Shown here one piece after another: positions 26,729 through 38,802 of a stretch of 64,000 nucleotides of DNA. The position numbers were made by a program, and so were the translations under genes. Under the pieces are notes generated by a model, which worked only from the letters and a program-made list of their open reading frames with translations, did no database searches and was not told where the DNA came from. This DNA is from Lathyrus oleraceus (lineage: Eukaryota > Streptophyta > Magnoliopsida > Fabales > Fabaceae): contig NC_066584.1 in the NCBI RefSeq assembly GCF_024323335.1, positions 419,345,819 through 419,409,818 of the forward strand, in the 5' to 3' direction. Within the stretch, counting starts at the first letter, position 1. Every line of letters starts with the position of its first letter.

Positions 26729-28456
26729 ATGGACCCTGCTGATAGGGAACCTAAATGTGTGAATGATGATGACCACCCCCCTGATAATGGAATTGATGGG
26801 TTAGATGAGGAGAAGGTAGAGGGGTTAGATGACAGTGAAGATGAAAGAGCTACTGCTTACTTTGATGGTTTTGAAGGAATTGATGGTTTATACAACTACT
26901 AATGGAGGACATTGGTCAGGATAGAAGATATGTATTTATCTCTGATCAACAGAAGGTATGTATTTAACTCTATCTTTCTGTTGCAAATTATTCTATTCTC
27001 TAAATGTTGAAAAAATTTCTATTTTGTATCAGGGACTTGTGGCTGTATTTGAAGAATTGTCTGATACTATTGAGCATAGATTATGTCTTAGGCACTTGTA
27101 TGCTAATTTCAAGAAAAGGTTTGGTGGAGGAGCCCTTATTAGAGATTTAATGATGGGAGCTGCTAAAGCCACATACTATCAGGCATGGGTCCAAAAGATG
27201 AATGAATTGAAGAATGCAGATCCCAATGCTTGGACTTGGTTGATGGTTGTTCCTACCAAAAGCTGGTGTAAGCATGCCTTTTCTTTTTACCCTAAATGTG
27301 ATACATTGATGAATAATATCTCAGAGTCTTTTAATGCTACCATTCTAGCTGCTAGGGACAAACCTATACTCACAATGTGTGAGTGGATAAGAAAATATCT
27401 GATGAATAGGTTATCCACCTCTGCAAGTAAACTAGAAAATTGGCCACATAAGGTGATGCCAATACCTAGGAGAAGGTTAGATAATGAGGTGTTCAATAGT
27501 GGTCATTGGTTGCCAACATGGTCAATTGCTGAGACTTTTCAGGTTACACATAGTTACAACACACATGAATTTATTGTTGACATTGCTAAAAGGTCATGTA
27601 GTTGTAATTTTTGGGAATTAGTAGGAATTCCATGTAGGCATGCTGTAGCTGCTCTGAGTTATAGAAAGCAAAACCCTGATGAATTTGTTGATGCTTGTTA
27701 CACAAGAGAAAAGTTTGCACTATGTTATGGATTTTCAGTAAGTCCAATCAATGGTCAAGATATGTGGCCAGAAGTTGAGATGGAACCACCTCTACCACCT
27801 GCATATAAAAATGGTCCTGGTAGACCTAAGAAGATTAGGATAAGAGAAAGTGGAGAGGATGGTGCAAGGAAGAGAAGATCTGGTGTTGCATATAAGTGCA
27901 CCAAATGTGATAATTTTGGTCACAATGCTATGACTTGTAAGGCTACCACTCAGGATCCCAATGCACTTAAAAGAAAGGTAATTCATTGTGATATACATTT
28001 TGTCTTACATTCTACATTCTGTCTTACATTCTTCATTGTGATATGCATTGTGATGACAACCATACATTGTGTCTTACATTGTAGAGAAAACCTAAAAAAG
28101 GACATGTGCCAACTGCAACTGATATGCCAACTGCAAATGATATGCCAACTGCATCTGATATGCCTGCCCCAACTGCAACTGATATGACTGTTCCAACAAA
28201 TGTGCCTGTTCCAACTGATCCACAGCCTCCAACTGATATGCCTGTTCCAACTATTATGAGTCAAACAGGATCTAGTGTGGCTGCCTCAATCACAAAACAA
28301 TCCAGAAAAAGGGTTGAAAAAAAACCTATCATCAAAAGAAGGCAAAGTGAGAGGATCAAGTTGAGTTGGTTTAAAAGACCCATAACAGGTGAAGGAATAT
28401 CTAGTGACAAACCAATTACCCTACCAGAAAATGAAGACATACCCACTTCAAAATGA
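26729..28456 (+). pseudogene. MULE transposase, N-terminally truncated right copy
   Basis: Mirror of the left copy but without the PB1-like region: the arm begins inside the acidic linker (MDPADREPKCVNDDD). Exons 26729-26955, 27033-27977 and 28085-28456, introns GTATGT...TATCAG and GTAATT...TTGTAG. The same stop and frame change after GLYNY (about 26900) is present. SWIM finger at about 27593-27652, zinc knuckle at about 27892-27945, stop at 28456. It cannot encode an active transposase. Confidence 0.85.
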
Positions 28457-29120
28457 GGGACTGATTATTATGTTTCTGCTATGTATTTTGTAATCCTTTT
28501 GGAAAACTCTTTTGTAATGCCAACTGATCTTTGAAGACATGTATTTTGTAATCCTTTTGTAACAAACATATGCACTTACTGTGATGATCAATTCTAATGT
28601 ATCAGTTTAACATTATTGGTGTGTATTGTCTATAAAACACAATGGCTAGTCTGTCACATTTTTTTCCTGTTTTTCATAAACCATGAATTCTGCAGAGAGC
28701 CATGGCTAGTCTGTGCACTAATCTTACAACAAAACCATGAATTCTGCAGGACCTAAAGAAAAAGCCAAAGTATTTAATTACATTCACCTTGAATTCTGCA
28801 CTGAAAAAGTTTAAGAGATAGACTACATTAATATATTTCAATTTATTTATATGTTTACTATGTCATATTTTCTTTAGAATTACTGACTATAAAATTGTTC
28901 TGTAGTTTTCTGATGATTTTGCAATTTTGCTCTTTCATTATGATATAACTTTTTTCTGTCATTATTGGTAGATTGAATGCTGAAAGTTTAATCAAATAAT
29001 GATGCTGCACTGACAGTTTAAGATTGATGAACAGATTACATTTCATTGATGAACACATTACAAGTTCAACATTACATTGCTGAAAAACACTAATGACATA
29101 ACAATTACATGACAGACTCA

Positions 29121-29616
29121 TTAGACTAACTTAACCATAGCTGCTATCAACATCCATGACAGACCAATTACAAACATTAACCATAAATTTTTCCTCTTTT
29201 CCATTGCAATCTTTTTCTTCAGTTTTTCTAACTTGTTAAGCTTTCCGACTCTGCAATCTATCTCCTCAACAATCTCTTTAGCAAATTCAATCAAATAAGC
29301 CTTGTTGACTTCACATTGGCGGCATCCGGACGGATTGGTTTCTTTCACTGCAAACTCACTGACCAAATCATCCCACAAAAATAAACCGCACCCATTCTGC
29401 AATTTGAGACAAACACCACCAACAATTAATTTCGAAATCAAACTCAAAATAATAAAATGCTTCAAAATTGCTCACCATATAATTCCTGCATTTCCAAAAT
29501 TTGCGACCGGGGTTTTCAATTGACTTGGAGACCAACAACTTCATGGTTTCATTGCATCCACATCTTGGTAAGCCGTTTCCAACTTCACTCGTGGAAGATG
29601 CCTTGCTGCCACCCAT
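29121..29616 (-). CDS. GRF zinc-finger protein with C-terminal membrane segment (right copy)
   Basis: Inverted copy of 23488-23983. Exons 29616 to 29476 and 29396 to 29121, with the same splice sites. It is 138 residues, differing from the left copy by about one residue (FAVKETN against FVVKETN). It is intact. Being in the other arm, it is transcribed toward the centre of the palindrome, as is the left copy. Confidence 0.8.
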
Positions 29617-29978
29617 AACCCAGATGAAGGGGACACGGACGAAGATGAAGAGAGGGATGGATTTGGGGTAGGGATGGATTTCACGAAGAGAGAGAGGGAT
29701 GGATTTGGGATAGGGATGGATTTCACGAAGAGAGAGAGGGATGGATTTGGAACCCTAATTTCTAGTTTATGCCATGCTGGAGACCTAATGAAGATTCACA
29801 TGTGAAAATAAAAAAATTAAAAAGCCACGTCTGAAATAAAAAACCAAGATTCCATGCCACCTGGATATTAGGGGGTTCTATGAAGGAATCTACATAACAT
29901 AAGGAGGGTATTGAAAAAATAACTTTACCAGGGGGGTAACCCTAAACTCGCTAACATTACAGGGGTAAAGTGTATTTA

Positions 29979-29982
<4 letters not shown>

Positions 29983-30064
<82 letters not shown>
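29983..30064. repeat. (TA)n tract, right flank of MULE
   Basis: 41 TA units starting right at the MULE end. With 22939-23119 it implies insertion into one long TA microsatellite. Confidence 0.95.
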
Positions 30065-30065
<1 letters not shown>

Positions 30066-30089
30066 CCTTGGACTCTATTTTCATTTACA

Positions 30090-30207
30090 AAACTAAGTGA
30101 TGTGATACTTCTACGACATATATATTTTCAACTAACCCAACATTCAAGAAACTAAGTGATGTGATACTTCTACGACATATATATTTTCAACTAACCCAAC
30201 ATTCAAG
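30090..30207. repeat. 59-bp tandem duplication
   Basis: Two essentially perfect copies (30090-30148, 30149-30207) of a unit starting AAACTAAGTGATGTG and ending CAACATTCAAG. A third, diverged start of the unit lies left of the MULE at about 22903. Confidence 0.9.
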
Positions 30208-31080
30208 ATAGAAGTGAAATAAAATGAACCCCTGTGTAGTTATAAGAAAAGAGCTTAACAAGAGTAAAACCAAAATTCTAGTTTAAGTATAATAGTTCTT
30301 TTTAATTATTATCTTCTTTCTAGTAACTAACACAATTGCAATGTTCATATTAGGATACAATCAACCAGAGGAAATATCAAACTAGAATTATTATATTTGA
30401 TTTAAATTAATGATTTTATTTTTGCTTGGATAGTTTATTGGCTCAAAAACTTTACTAGTTAATAATGAATTCTTTCAAAGTACTTACTAAATAACATAAT
30501 ATATATGATTTAGACAATTTACTTCATCATTTGAAATTTGAAATTTGGAATTCCTCTTTGTCATTTGCTTCATAAGAAAACCCAACCTGTAAGTAAGATC
30601 CTTTGCTTGGAGCAGTCTATGGCATATTAGATCTACAAATGTACATGAAAAGAGAAAAAAAGTTTATATGTCACTAAGTATAAGTAGAAAACAACACATC
30701 ATATAAAGCTGTTAGGGTTGTTATGGTCACATTCAAAGTTTCATTTGATCATAAGTTTAACTCAAGCCTATAATTGAAATATGTAGCTTGTAAATTTCAT
30801 GATCAAGACTCATAAGCTTTTGTATTAAGCGTTGTAGATTATTAATCTAACTATACACTACAAATATGTGATTGCAGTCATTATTTTGCATAATGATTCT
30901 ATTGTTGGTGCCTATAATCTAACTATAAACTACAAATTATAACACTGAGTATAATTTAAATCTAATGAAGCTAGCATTCAAATTCTGCTATGCTATATAT
31001 AATGATTTTGTTGTTGGCGTCTTTAGAATATCTATACATCAGTCTTTGTGTTTTTGGTTAATTACATTTAAGAATTTATG
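30208..31080. other. Intergenic, no gene seen
   Basis: AT-rich. CACTACAAATATG at about 30849 could be the left end of the CACTA remnant that follows, but no matching inverted end supports this. Confidence 0.4.
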
Positions 31081-31098
31081 AAATATAGTATATGAGTA

Positions 31099-31440
31099 AT
31101 GTTGTTTGCTCAATTTTCTCTATTGCATGTGAAGGAAAAATTACAAGCTGAGATTAAGGATTTTGTTCCTGAAAATGAGGCATTTAAGAAAGTTTTTGGA
31201 AAAGAACATTCTGGATATGTTCGTAGTATGAGATTTGAAGTTATGTCATCTCAGATTAATAGATCTACGGGATCGATTTTCTTTTTAAGAAAATGCAAGA
31301 AGAAATTATTGCACTTAAAAAAAAGAATTCAAAAATAAATGAATTGATGGAGGAAATCACACTCTTAAAGCAAATGGACAATGCTTTGAAAGAGGAAATT
31401 GAATTCTTAATGCAAATCCGAAATTCTTGTGGAAAATATG
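31099..31440 (+). pseudogene. CACTA plant-transposase C-terminal fragment
   Basis: The frame contains EAFKKVFGKEHSGYVRSMRF, matching the conserved segment of plant En/Spm-type accessory transposases (Transposase_24-like), where a Gly-Lys-Glu-His-x-Gly-x-Val-Arg pattern is typical. It is followed by Lys/Glu-rich heptad-like sequence. A stop or frame change falls near 31338, after which another frame continues with a coiled-coil-like EELMEEI..KEEIEFLM pattern. Only the last part of the gene is present. Confidence 0.55.
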
Positions 31441-32039
31441 TATATTATTTTTGATTCATTTAAAGTTAAAGATCATGATGTTTATTTTAAAGAGTATATT
31501 ATTTGAATACATTTTTTGTTGTGATTGAAATCACCCGTTGATGGTAGACGTTCTTCTGAGTCTAGCTAACGAATCGTAAAAAATGGATCATCAAGAAAGA
31601 CAAATTAGACTTTGCTATAAATTAATTAGATTATGAACTTTCTTATGTATTTTTTGTATTATGATACTTATTATTATAAGATTAGGATTTGATATATTTT
31701 TCGGTATATTGTACTATTTATAAGATTATGATTTGATATATTTTTGATTTATTGGACTACATGACATGATTATGAAACTTAGATTTTTCTTTTGACATTA
31801 TTATGCTTATATAATATTAGATGTTTGTGATTGAGATTTTGTTACATCAAAAAGTGATATAAAATAAAATATAAAATAGAGAAATATTACAAAATAATAA
31901 TAATAATTTAAATAAAAAAATAATACTAAAACTGTAAAAAAAACTATAAATAAAAATATTTTAGTTGATAATAATTTAAATTAAAAAAATAACACTATAG
32001 ATAAAAATTAATAATGGTTTAAACTGTTATTAAAAGTAA

Positions 32040-32424
32040 AAAATTAAATAATTAGTAGCGATTTAAATCGTTACCAAATAAATTATATTAAGAATTTATA
32101 AATCAAATTACAACGATTTGAAGCGTCAGGATATCACACTCACAACGATTTGAAATTGTCGCAATCAACACTAAAAACAAAACTCAAACTAAAATTCACG
32201 TCTGTTTGTAATCGACATAACTTGTAATTTATGTCAGTTGCCTACCTGTCATAATTTTGAACGACGGTTGGAGTGACGATTTTAGCAATTGTCGCAATAT
32301 AGCTCGACAACACACGTTTTTGTGACAGAACTTGAACTGTTGTAACTTGCCATTTGAGGCGATTCTAACCGCCATAACCTACCAAAATTAACCGTCGTAA
32401 TTGCCAATTTTCTTATAATGTATA
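32040..32424. repeat. CACTA subterminal repeats
   Basis: Short motifs ACGATTTGAA, GACGGTT, TGACGATTT, GGCGATTC and AACCGTCG recur in both orientations, the usual arrangement of transposase-binding subterminal repeats. Confidence 0.55.
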
Positions 32425-33079
32425 TAACAAATCAAACTAGTCAAGAAGCTATTACTTTTCTGACTTCTTCACACCAAGAGTCATCATTTACCAAACTACA
32501 ATTGTGCATAAATTTCACTTTAATTTCTAACGTAGGCCTTTTTTCAATATTTTTCAACCGTCCAAATATTTTAAAATTTGATAATGGTTGAAATTCTACT
32601 AATAGAAAGTTAATTTTGTTATTAATTTATTTATCAAATTTTTTTAAGCATGCAATTAACATGAAACTTCAACTACTTCATTAATAATAAAATATTAATA
32701 GAAAGACATAAATATGTCCTACCCCAAAATTTGAAGGAAGGAAAATGTCCTCATTTTTCCAAGTAGAAGAGTTGTAACATGACACAGTAATAAAAAAATT
32801 AAAACAAATAATATTAATCATGATTCAGATTGGTTAGTTGAAAAATTAATACAAGTTAGGCCAAATGCCTAATACTCTTTCTTGTTCTATTCTTTCATTT
32901 CTCTTTCTCTTCTTTTCCTCCTAGCTCAACAACATGAATTTCATCATTTACAACAATAAAACTATATTCTATCTTCTTATTCATATGTTTTGAGGAAGAC
33001 ACTAAGGTCTCCTGTTGCTCTTCTGTAGGTTTCTTAGTGAACATTTGTATCGCATTAGTTGAATGATGCTTCTTTTTGT
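32425..33079. other. Intergenic, no gene seen
   Basis: AT-rich sequence. A 63-residue minus frame at 32895-33086 is Lys/Glu-rich and unrecognised. Confidence 0.5.
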
Positions 33080-35195
33080 TGGACATGTGACTCCATACAC
33101 AAGAGGGGGGTGAGTTGTAGAGGTTTGATAAAAATTAATTTAAAATAAAATCATTTGGAAAATATAATTTTGAAAACATTTTAAAATAAATGATTGAATA
33201 TGCAATAGAAAACCAAGGGAAAGATAATAAAATAAAGAGATAAGGGATAGAGAGATACACCAGAGATTATACAAGTTTGACCTAAATTGAACTACTAATG
33301 TCCCAAGAATTATTCTTAAGAGTATCTAATAAACTCGAGATATTTTAGAAGGATATGCCCACAAACCTCCTTATAAAAAGAAATGAAGTTTTAAGGCTAA
33401 CTTCCAACAAAACATCGAACAAGGTTTAAAGTAGTTATCCTCCAAACTAAACTGAGATTTTCCATGTGATAATATCAAATCAAGATGGAGTTCTGAGTTG
33501 GCTATCCTCCAAACCGAATCAGGGTTTTGTATAGCCTAACCACAATCGACGTGAGATTTTATATGGACTAATCTCAAACTAATTAAGCTTTTACCATAAT
33601 GAACTCAAGAACCAAGTGATATTTTAATCGTGCTAATCTTGAACTAATAGAGCTTTTTACTTGGACTAGCTCAAGAACTATTATGGATATTTTAATGGCT
33701 GATCCTCACAAATCAAAAGAAAGCTTTTTTCTTAGTGAAACTCACAAGCCAAATAGAGACATCCTAGGATAATCCCTCAAACAAGAACTTTTAACCGGTT
33801 TAGCTCGCAAAGAAAATAACTTCCTACGCAAGAAATATTTACTCAATAGATAATAAGCTCTTGGTAAATTTACAATTAAGCTCACATCCAAACAAAGATC
33901 CTCACTTAGACTCAAGAATACTTTCAAAGCACTATAGCTAAATATATATGAGATAAACGAGAGATTTAGTAAAATTGATGAGAGAAATAAAAGTAATATC
34001 AAAGCTTGTTTTATGGATGTAAAAAAGTGATATAGAAACTCTCTATTTGTAGGTTAAGGCATATTATAAATTTGAAAATAATCCATGAGTCAAATCTGTT
34101 GAACACGTGACTCCATACACAAGAAGAGGGAATATGGGTGAATTGTAGAGGTTTGAAAATTTTTGATTTAAAACAAAATCCTTTTTAAAATCACAGTTTG
34201 AAAACAATTTATAAAAAGTTTAAATAGATATGCAACATAAATTTAAAGTAAAGAAATTAAATAGAAAATAAAAAGAGATAAGGGAAGATAGATGGCACTA
34301 GAGACTTATAGAGGTTCGGTCTAATGAAGTGTCCTACTCCTCCTCCCAATAATTGATATTGGGACTTTTCACTTTTGCTTGAGAGATTTTAGAAGGTTAA
34401 GCCTAGAAACCCCCTTATACAAAGAAGTGAATTTTTCAGGATAACTTATATCCAAACAACTAACAGAGCTTGAAGTAGTTAATCTCCAGGCTAAACAATG
34501 AACGGTATTGAAGCAATTAGTCTTCACACTGGAGTGAGATTTTACACAGGATGATCTTGAACCAGTTCGGAGTTTTAATTTGGTTATCCTTCGAACCTAA
34601 CTGAGGTTTTACACGGGCTGACCATGAACCAAACATAGATCTTTATTGGGCTGATCTTGAGCCTACCAAGCTTTTAACTAGACTTGACTCAAAAACCGAA
34701 TGGTATTTTACACTAGGGTGATCTTGAACCAAATAGATTTTAACCGGGATGAGCTCAAGAATCATTGTAAAGATTTTTCAGTGGTTGATCTCCATAAACC
34801 AAAAAGAGAGCTTTTCTTCATGACAGAGCTCACGAACCAAGCAGAGACTTCGACAAATCCTACAAATATAAACAAAAAGGTTTTTAAATGGTTTATATCT
34901 AAACCTAAATGATAACTTCCTAAGGAAGAATTATTTACTCAAGAGGAAAATCTACTCTTGATAAATTTATAATTATACCCTCACCTAGAACAATATCCTC
35001 ACTAAGACTCAAGAACACCCTCAAAGCACCATGGCTAAAATATATGAGAAAATCAGAATGATTTAGAGAGGTGATGAGAGAAATGAAAATTGATTTTTTT
35101 TTACGTTTTCGGGATGATTTAAAATGATAGAGAAGCTCTCTGTTTATATGCCAAGAAAAGGTGTAAATTTGGAAACAATCCAAGAGACAAATAAA
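33080..35195. repeat. Two roughly 1-kb diverged tandem units
   Basis: Unit 1 (about 33080-34096) and unit 2 (about 34097-35195) both open GTGACTCCATACACAAGA...GGTGA(A/G)TTGTAGAGGTTTGA. Both end with a similar block (unit 1 AAACTCTCTATTTGTAGG, unit 2 AAGCTCTCTGTTTATATG) followed by a conserved TTTGGAAA-like tail. Inside each unit a loose 35-40 bp periodicity is visible, with phrases such as TGATCTTGAACC and GAGCTTTT. Similar minus-strand frames occur in both (33742-34002, 34935-35183) and reflect the duplication rather than a known gene. They may be two LTR-like copies of an unrecognised element. Confidence 0.7.
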
Positions 35196-35198
35196 TGA

Positions 35199-35346
35199 CC
35201 TAATCGATTAGGCTAATGGACAAGGCACCTCAAATAATCGATTATTGAGGCAAAAAATGGAATATTTTGATATATAGCCATTACCAATCATTAAGATACA
35301 ATCATAATCAATAATGGACTCAATTAGGCATCATCTAATCGATTAG
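35199..35346. repeat. Cluster of TAATCGATTA palindromes
   Basis: Perfect palindromes CCTAATCGATTAGG (35199-35212), AATAATCGATTATT (35233-35246) and CTAATCGATTAG (35335-35346), all with the core TAATCGATTA, within 150 bp. Confidence 0.9.
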
Positions 35347-35483
35347 GCTATAAATATAATCACTTAGACAGTTTGAAACAAGAATTCCTAATCAAGCAGG
35401 CAATCCATTAATCAACTAGTCAGACTCCAATAACATTTTTTTTTTAATTTTAATTAAAAAGAGATATGCTTCTCAATTTTTTA

Positions 35484-35505
35484 AGTGTGTGTGTGTGTGT
35501 GTGTG
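35484..35505. repeat. (GT)n microsatellite at Ogre border
   Basis: About 11 GT units immediately left of, and overlapping by two bases, the start of the Ogre LTR. This obscures any target duplication. Confidence 0.85.
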
Positions 35506-37764
35506 TCATACCCTGATTTTGGTCCTGAATTTTTTTCCATCAATCATTCATTTTCTTTCCTCCTCATGACCATTTCATCTGGTCATGAATCTATCCACCT
35601 ACACGGATTATTTAGACATTGCCACTACTTGCCATTCCATGACTATTAGATTTTTACCTCTCTATTTGGCTTTAGATGTTTGATATATTTTAATAGAATC
35701 AGTTGCAATGTCATGACTTTCATTCTCATGTTTAAATTTAATCCATGTTTTGTCTCTCTCATAGAACGTCATTTTCCCTTTCGATCTTAATTCAAAGAGA
35801 TTCCATCTATGTTCCATCTCATATTTCTATATATCATGTTTAAATTTGCATTCACATTTTTTCATTCACATTGGAAAAGCTTCCATTCATCCATACACAT
35901 ACTCATTCATATTTTAATTACTTCATTCATTTTTACCACATCCATTCACTCACAGCCATCGTTCCCATGGCAAGTGGATTAACTCATAACCTTTAAACAT
36001 CACCACTTGAATACATGAAGTCCACAAGATACAAGGAAAGGTTTCTTTTGACCTGCTACGAGAGACGTTAACTTTTCCATTCACAACAATGACATATTCT
36101 TTACAAATCATAAGTTTGTCCAAAGCATACTCAATTTACAAGAGAGAAAAACAGTTAACACCCAAATTCAAATGTGATAAAAATAATGGTCAGAGATTTT
36201 GCAGCAACCACGTTCTAGAGGTCGTATTGAGTTTGCAAGCATAAACATAATTCTTTATTTTTCATGACGGAATTCAAAGCAGTGCTACAAGTGGCATAAA
36301 TGGAAAAACTGCTACACCTATTACAATCCTTCTGTGAGAAAATGGAATTGTATATACAAGATGCAGACTTTGTAAATAGAGAAAGCACAGAAGTATTATT
36401 GTTACAAGGGATTATCCGTTCTTGAAAAAAATAAATGATATTGCAAAGTACGGTATTCTTGTGAAATTGATGAAAAAGGTGGCACCACTGTGGCGAGATG
36501 GCACTGCTATTCCCGTACGTCTATTGTTGTGTCGTTCCATCGTTGTTGATGCATCTTATGGGAGTGATAGATCAGCTTCTAGCTGTTGAATCCATCCATA
36601 TTACCGACACGCTATGTTGATGACATGCACTTAACATCTCAAATGCCGGCACACTATGCTGATGAGAAGCACTTTCCACATCAACACTCTGGTACGCCAG
36701 GAAGATAAAATCTGTTTGCCACATCAAAAGACGAATACAACAGATAAGACTCATAAAACTTCCAAAACAAATAGTGTGAATAGTCCAGCTCAATCCAGTT
36801 ATGTTGGCTCAGTTCCCACAGGACAAGGAAGGAGCGCCGTTCAGGATACAGTTATCTGGCTCAAAGTCTGAGTAGGATTTGGCTTCTGTTAAATCCCCAC
36901 ATTCGGTGGACATTAGTTCCTCTACTGCGACGGATGAAGATACCGCTAATGATGATCGGCACGTCGTATAACATTCTCCTGCAAAAAAAGTGGTTTATCT
37001 CAAGTCAGCAAAGTAACAGAAGACACGAATTGTAAAAGGAAGTTCAAATAGAAAAGGTAAGGAGAGCGTGGCAATAAGTCGTTCTCGTTTCATAGTCGTT
37101 ACTGCAGTAAGAAAAAGCAAAACAATAAAGTCATATCCAAGCAAATTCAGCAGTGATGAGTCGCCCGCGAGTATGGTTGTGAACCTACAGAACAAATTAC
37201 GCAATAGCAAAGAGTTACCAATGTAATGATTGAAAATGGTGAAAGAAAGGAACATAAACCAAGCGAAGATATTATCACATACCAAAAGTTAGGAAGAAGC
37301 AAACCTGCAGGGTACACCATAAACCATTGTTTTTTTTTATCCAATATGAGGTTGGTGAGCTTTGAAGCAAATGCACTTTCGCAGTGCCTTCTATTGCCTC
37401 AACTGTATTCTCAATCTCTTCTGCAGAATTCCTGCTAATTTATAGTAGCAGATCCTAAGAACAGGGATACTAGAAACGGTGATGATGCTTTCTATCGGCG
37501 CAAGGTGCCAGGAACGATAACGAGAAGAGGGCAGTTCTTCACGATGTCACTAACTTTCATCTGTTAAGATTGTAAGTTGCCAAGAGTCTACCATCTATGT
37601 CTTTGCACCTTTGAGATAGGCCTTTGTCTATGGATGCTCAGATGCCACAACAACTCTTGGTGCAGTTGGCAAGGCTTCGAGAGTCAAACGCCGCGAAAGG
37701 GTTCATGTGATTGTGGCTGCAAAACACAGTTCTGTTGCTAACGTTGACCACAAATTACAGAATA

Positions 37765-37875
37765 TGGTGAAAGATGCAAAGACCGCGAGAAACAATAATT
37801 CAAGTCAGTTTGGTAAGTTTGTGGAGATTCAATTTAATAAAAAGGGAAGAAGTGAAGACAGCAGGTCTTACACAA
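37765..37875 (+). pseudogene. Captured myosin-motor exon fragment inside Ogre LTR
   Basis: The frame reads AKTARNNNSSQFGKFVEIQF followed by NKKGR. It corresponds to the switch I region of plant myosin motor domains, where NNNSSRFGKFVEIQF is near invariant and GRISGA normally follows. Here homology stops at the GR. The sequence upstream (VKRRERVHVIVAAKHSS and LQNMVKD) does not continue the myosin head as I know it, so the piece is a short captured exon joined to other sequence. The frame 37707-37898 is open but is not a functional myosin. Confidence 0.75.
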
Positions 37876-38793
37876 TATATAGCTTCTTCTACAGATGAGG
37901 TGATGGTATTGCTACAACGAGGAAATCAAAACCGAACCACATAACCAACTCGTGCAAATGAGACGTTTTCACTTTCCCATGCAATTTTGCAGCTGTGGTT
38001 GAATTTCGAGTTAGAGAATGCAACAACTGATGGTGTTACTCCAAGACTTCATTGTGACAACAAAGAATGCCCGTGATGTTCCAGATATTATGCCATTTGG
38101 TCAACTGCCAAGTTACGCTTGAAAGGTCCTCAAACAATTATGATTACCTCATAGACGAGGGTACCAAATGCAATGCTACATCAGACTTACTGTTGGAGCA
38201 CAATCGTGAGCTAAGCATAGTTGATCTCTTGTGCTACTGATTACACTTCTGCAGAAAAGCAACACCGAAATACAAAATCAATGAAGGCTCTTTTAAGAAT
38301 ACACAAGGAAATAAGACCCAAGCTAGTTGCATGTGCTGCAGAGTTATCATCTCCGTATCCTGATTACGCGATAGGTTATGGAGTCGCCTGTCATTTGATC
38401 GCATCTTCCTTGGCCTTTTGGTCGATGTATGGTTGAAGCCCAAGTATTTATCACAATCTTCTTGCCAGCGTACAGAGTACTTCATTATTGACTCAGGACC
38501 CTGCTACAACAACACCACAAAATCAGTGTAAATTTCGAAAAAGGAGAAGAAAGCAAGTCCTATTTTCGTCTAAGTGGGTTCACAGTGGTGAAACCTTTCT
38601 CACCGGCGGTAAAATTTCACAAGCAACCCAAAAGAAGAATTAATACAAATTCAAGAGGAAAGTACGTGGTTCATATTACCTTTTCCAGATCAAAACGTCA
38701 AATGAGGCAGACAAAGCTGAAACACCTTAAAGCACTTCCAAGAGATACCCTTTTGATCTCCATAAGCCGAATCTGAAACCATAACATGGTGAG

Positions 38794-38802
38794 TATAAAA
38801 GG
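38794..38802 (+). promoter_or_regulatory. TATA box of Ogre LTR promoter
   Basis: TATAAAAGG in the context GAGTATAAAAGGAGAGG, the only strong TATA in the downstream half of the LTR. Transcription would start near 38825. Confidence 0.65.

Larger units (their letters stand above)
26719..29982 (-). repeat. Right arm of MULE palindrome
   Basis: Inverted copy of 23120-26386, 3.26 kb. Visible differences include Ala/Val in the PTKSW region of the transposase, Asn/Asp in the PTA repeat and Val/Ala in the GRF protein. The outer end CCC at 29980-29982 abuts a second TA tract. Confidence 0.95.
31081..32424 (+). mobile_element. CACTA (En/Spm) element remnant, right end
   Basis: A transposase-associated coding scrap (31099-31440) is followed by AT-rich sequence and a dense subterminal block. 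The block ends ...CCAATTTTCTTATAATG, close to the reverse complement of CACTATAAGAAAA, the CACTA terminus. The last bases show one change from CACTA. The left end is not identified, so the element is truncated or its left terminus has decayed. Confidence 0.6.

Noticed and set aside
30849..30861. CACTACAAATATG as left end of the CACTA remnant
   Set aside because: Does not match the right terminus beyond the first few bases, and the flanking three bases do not agree.
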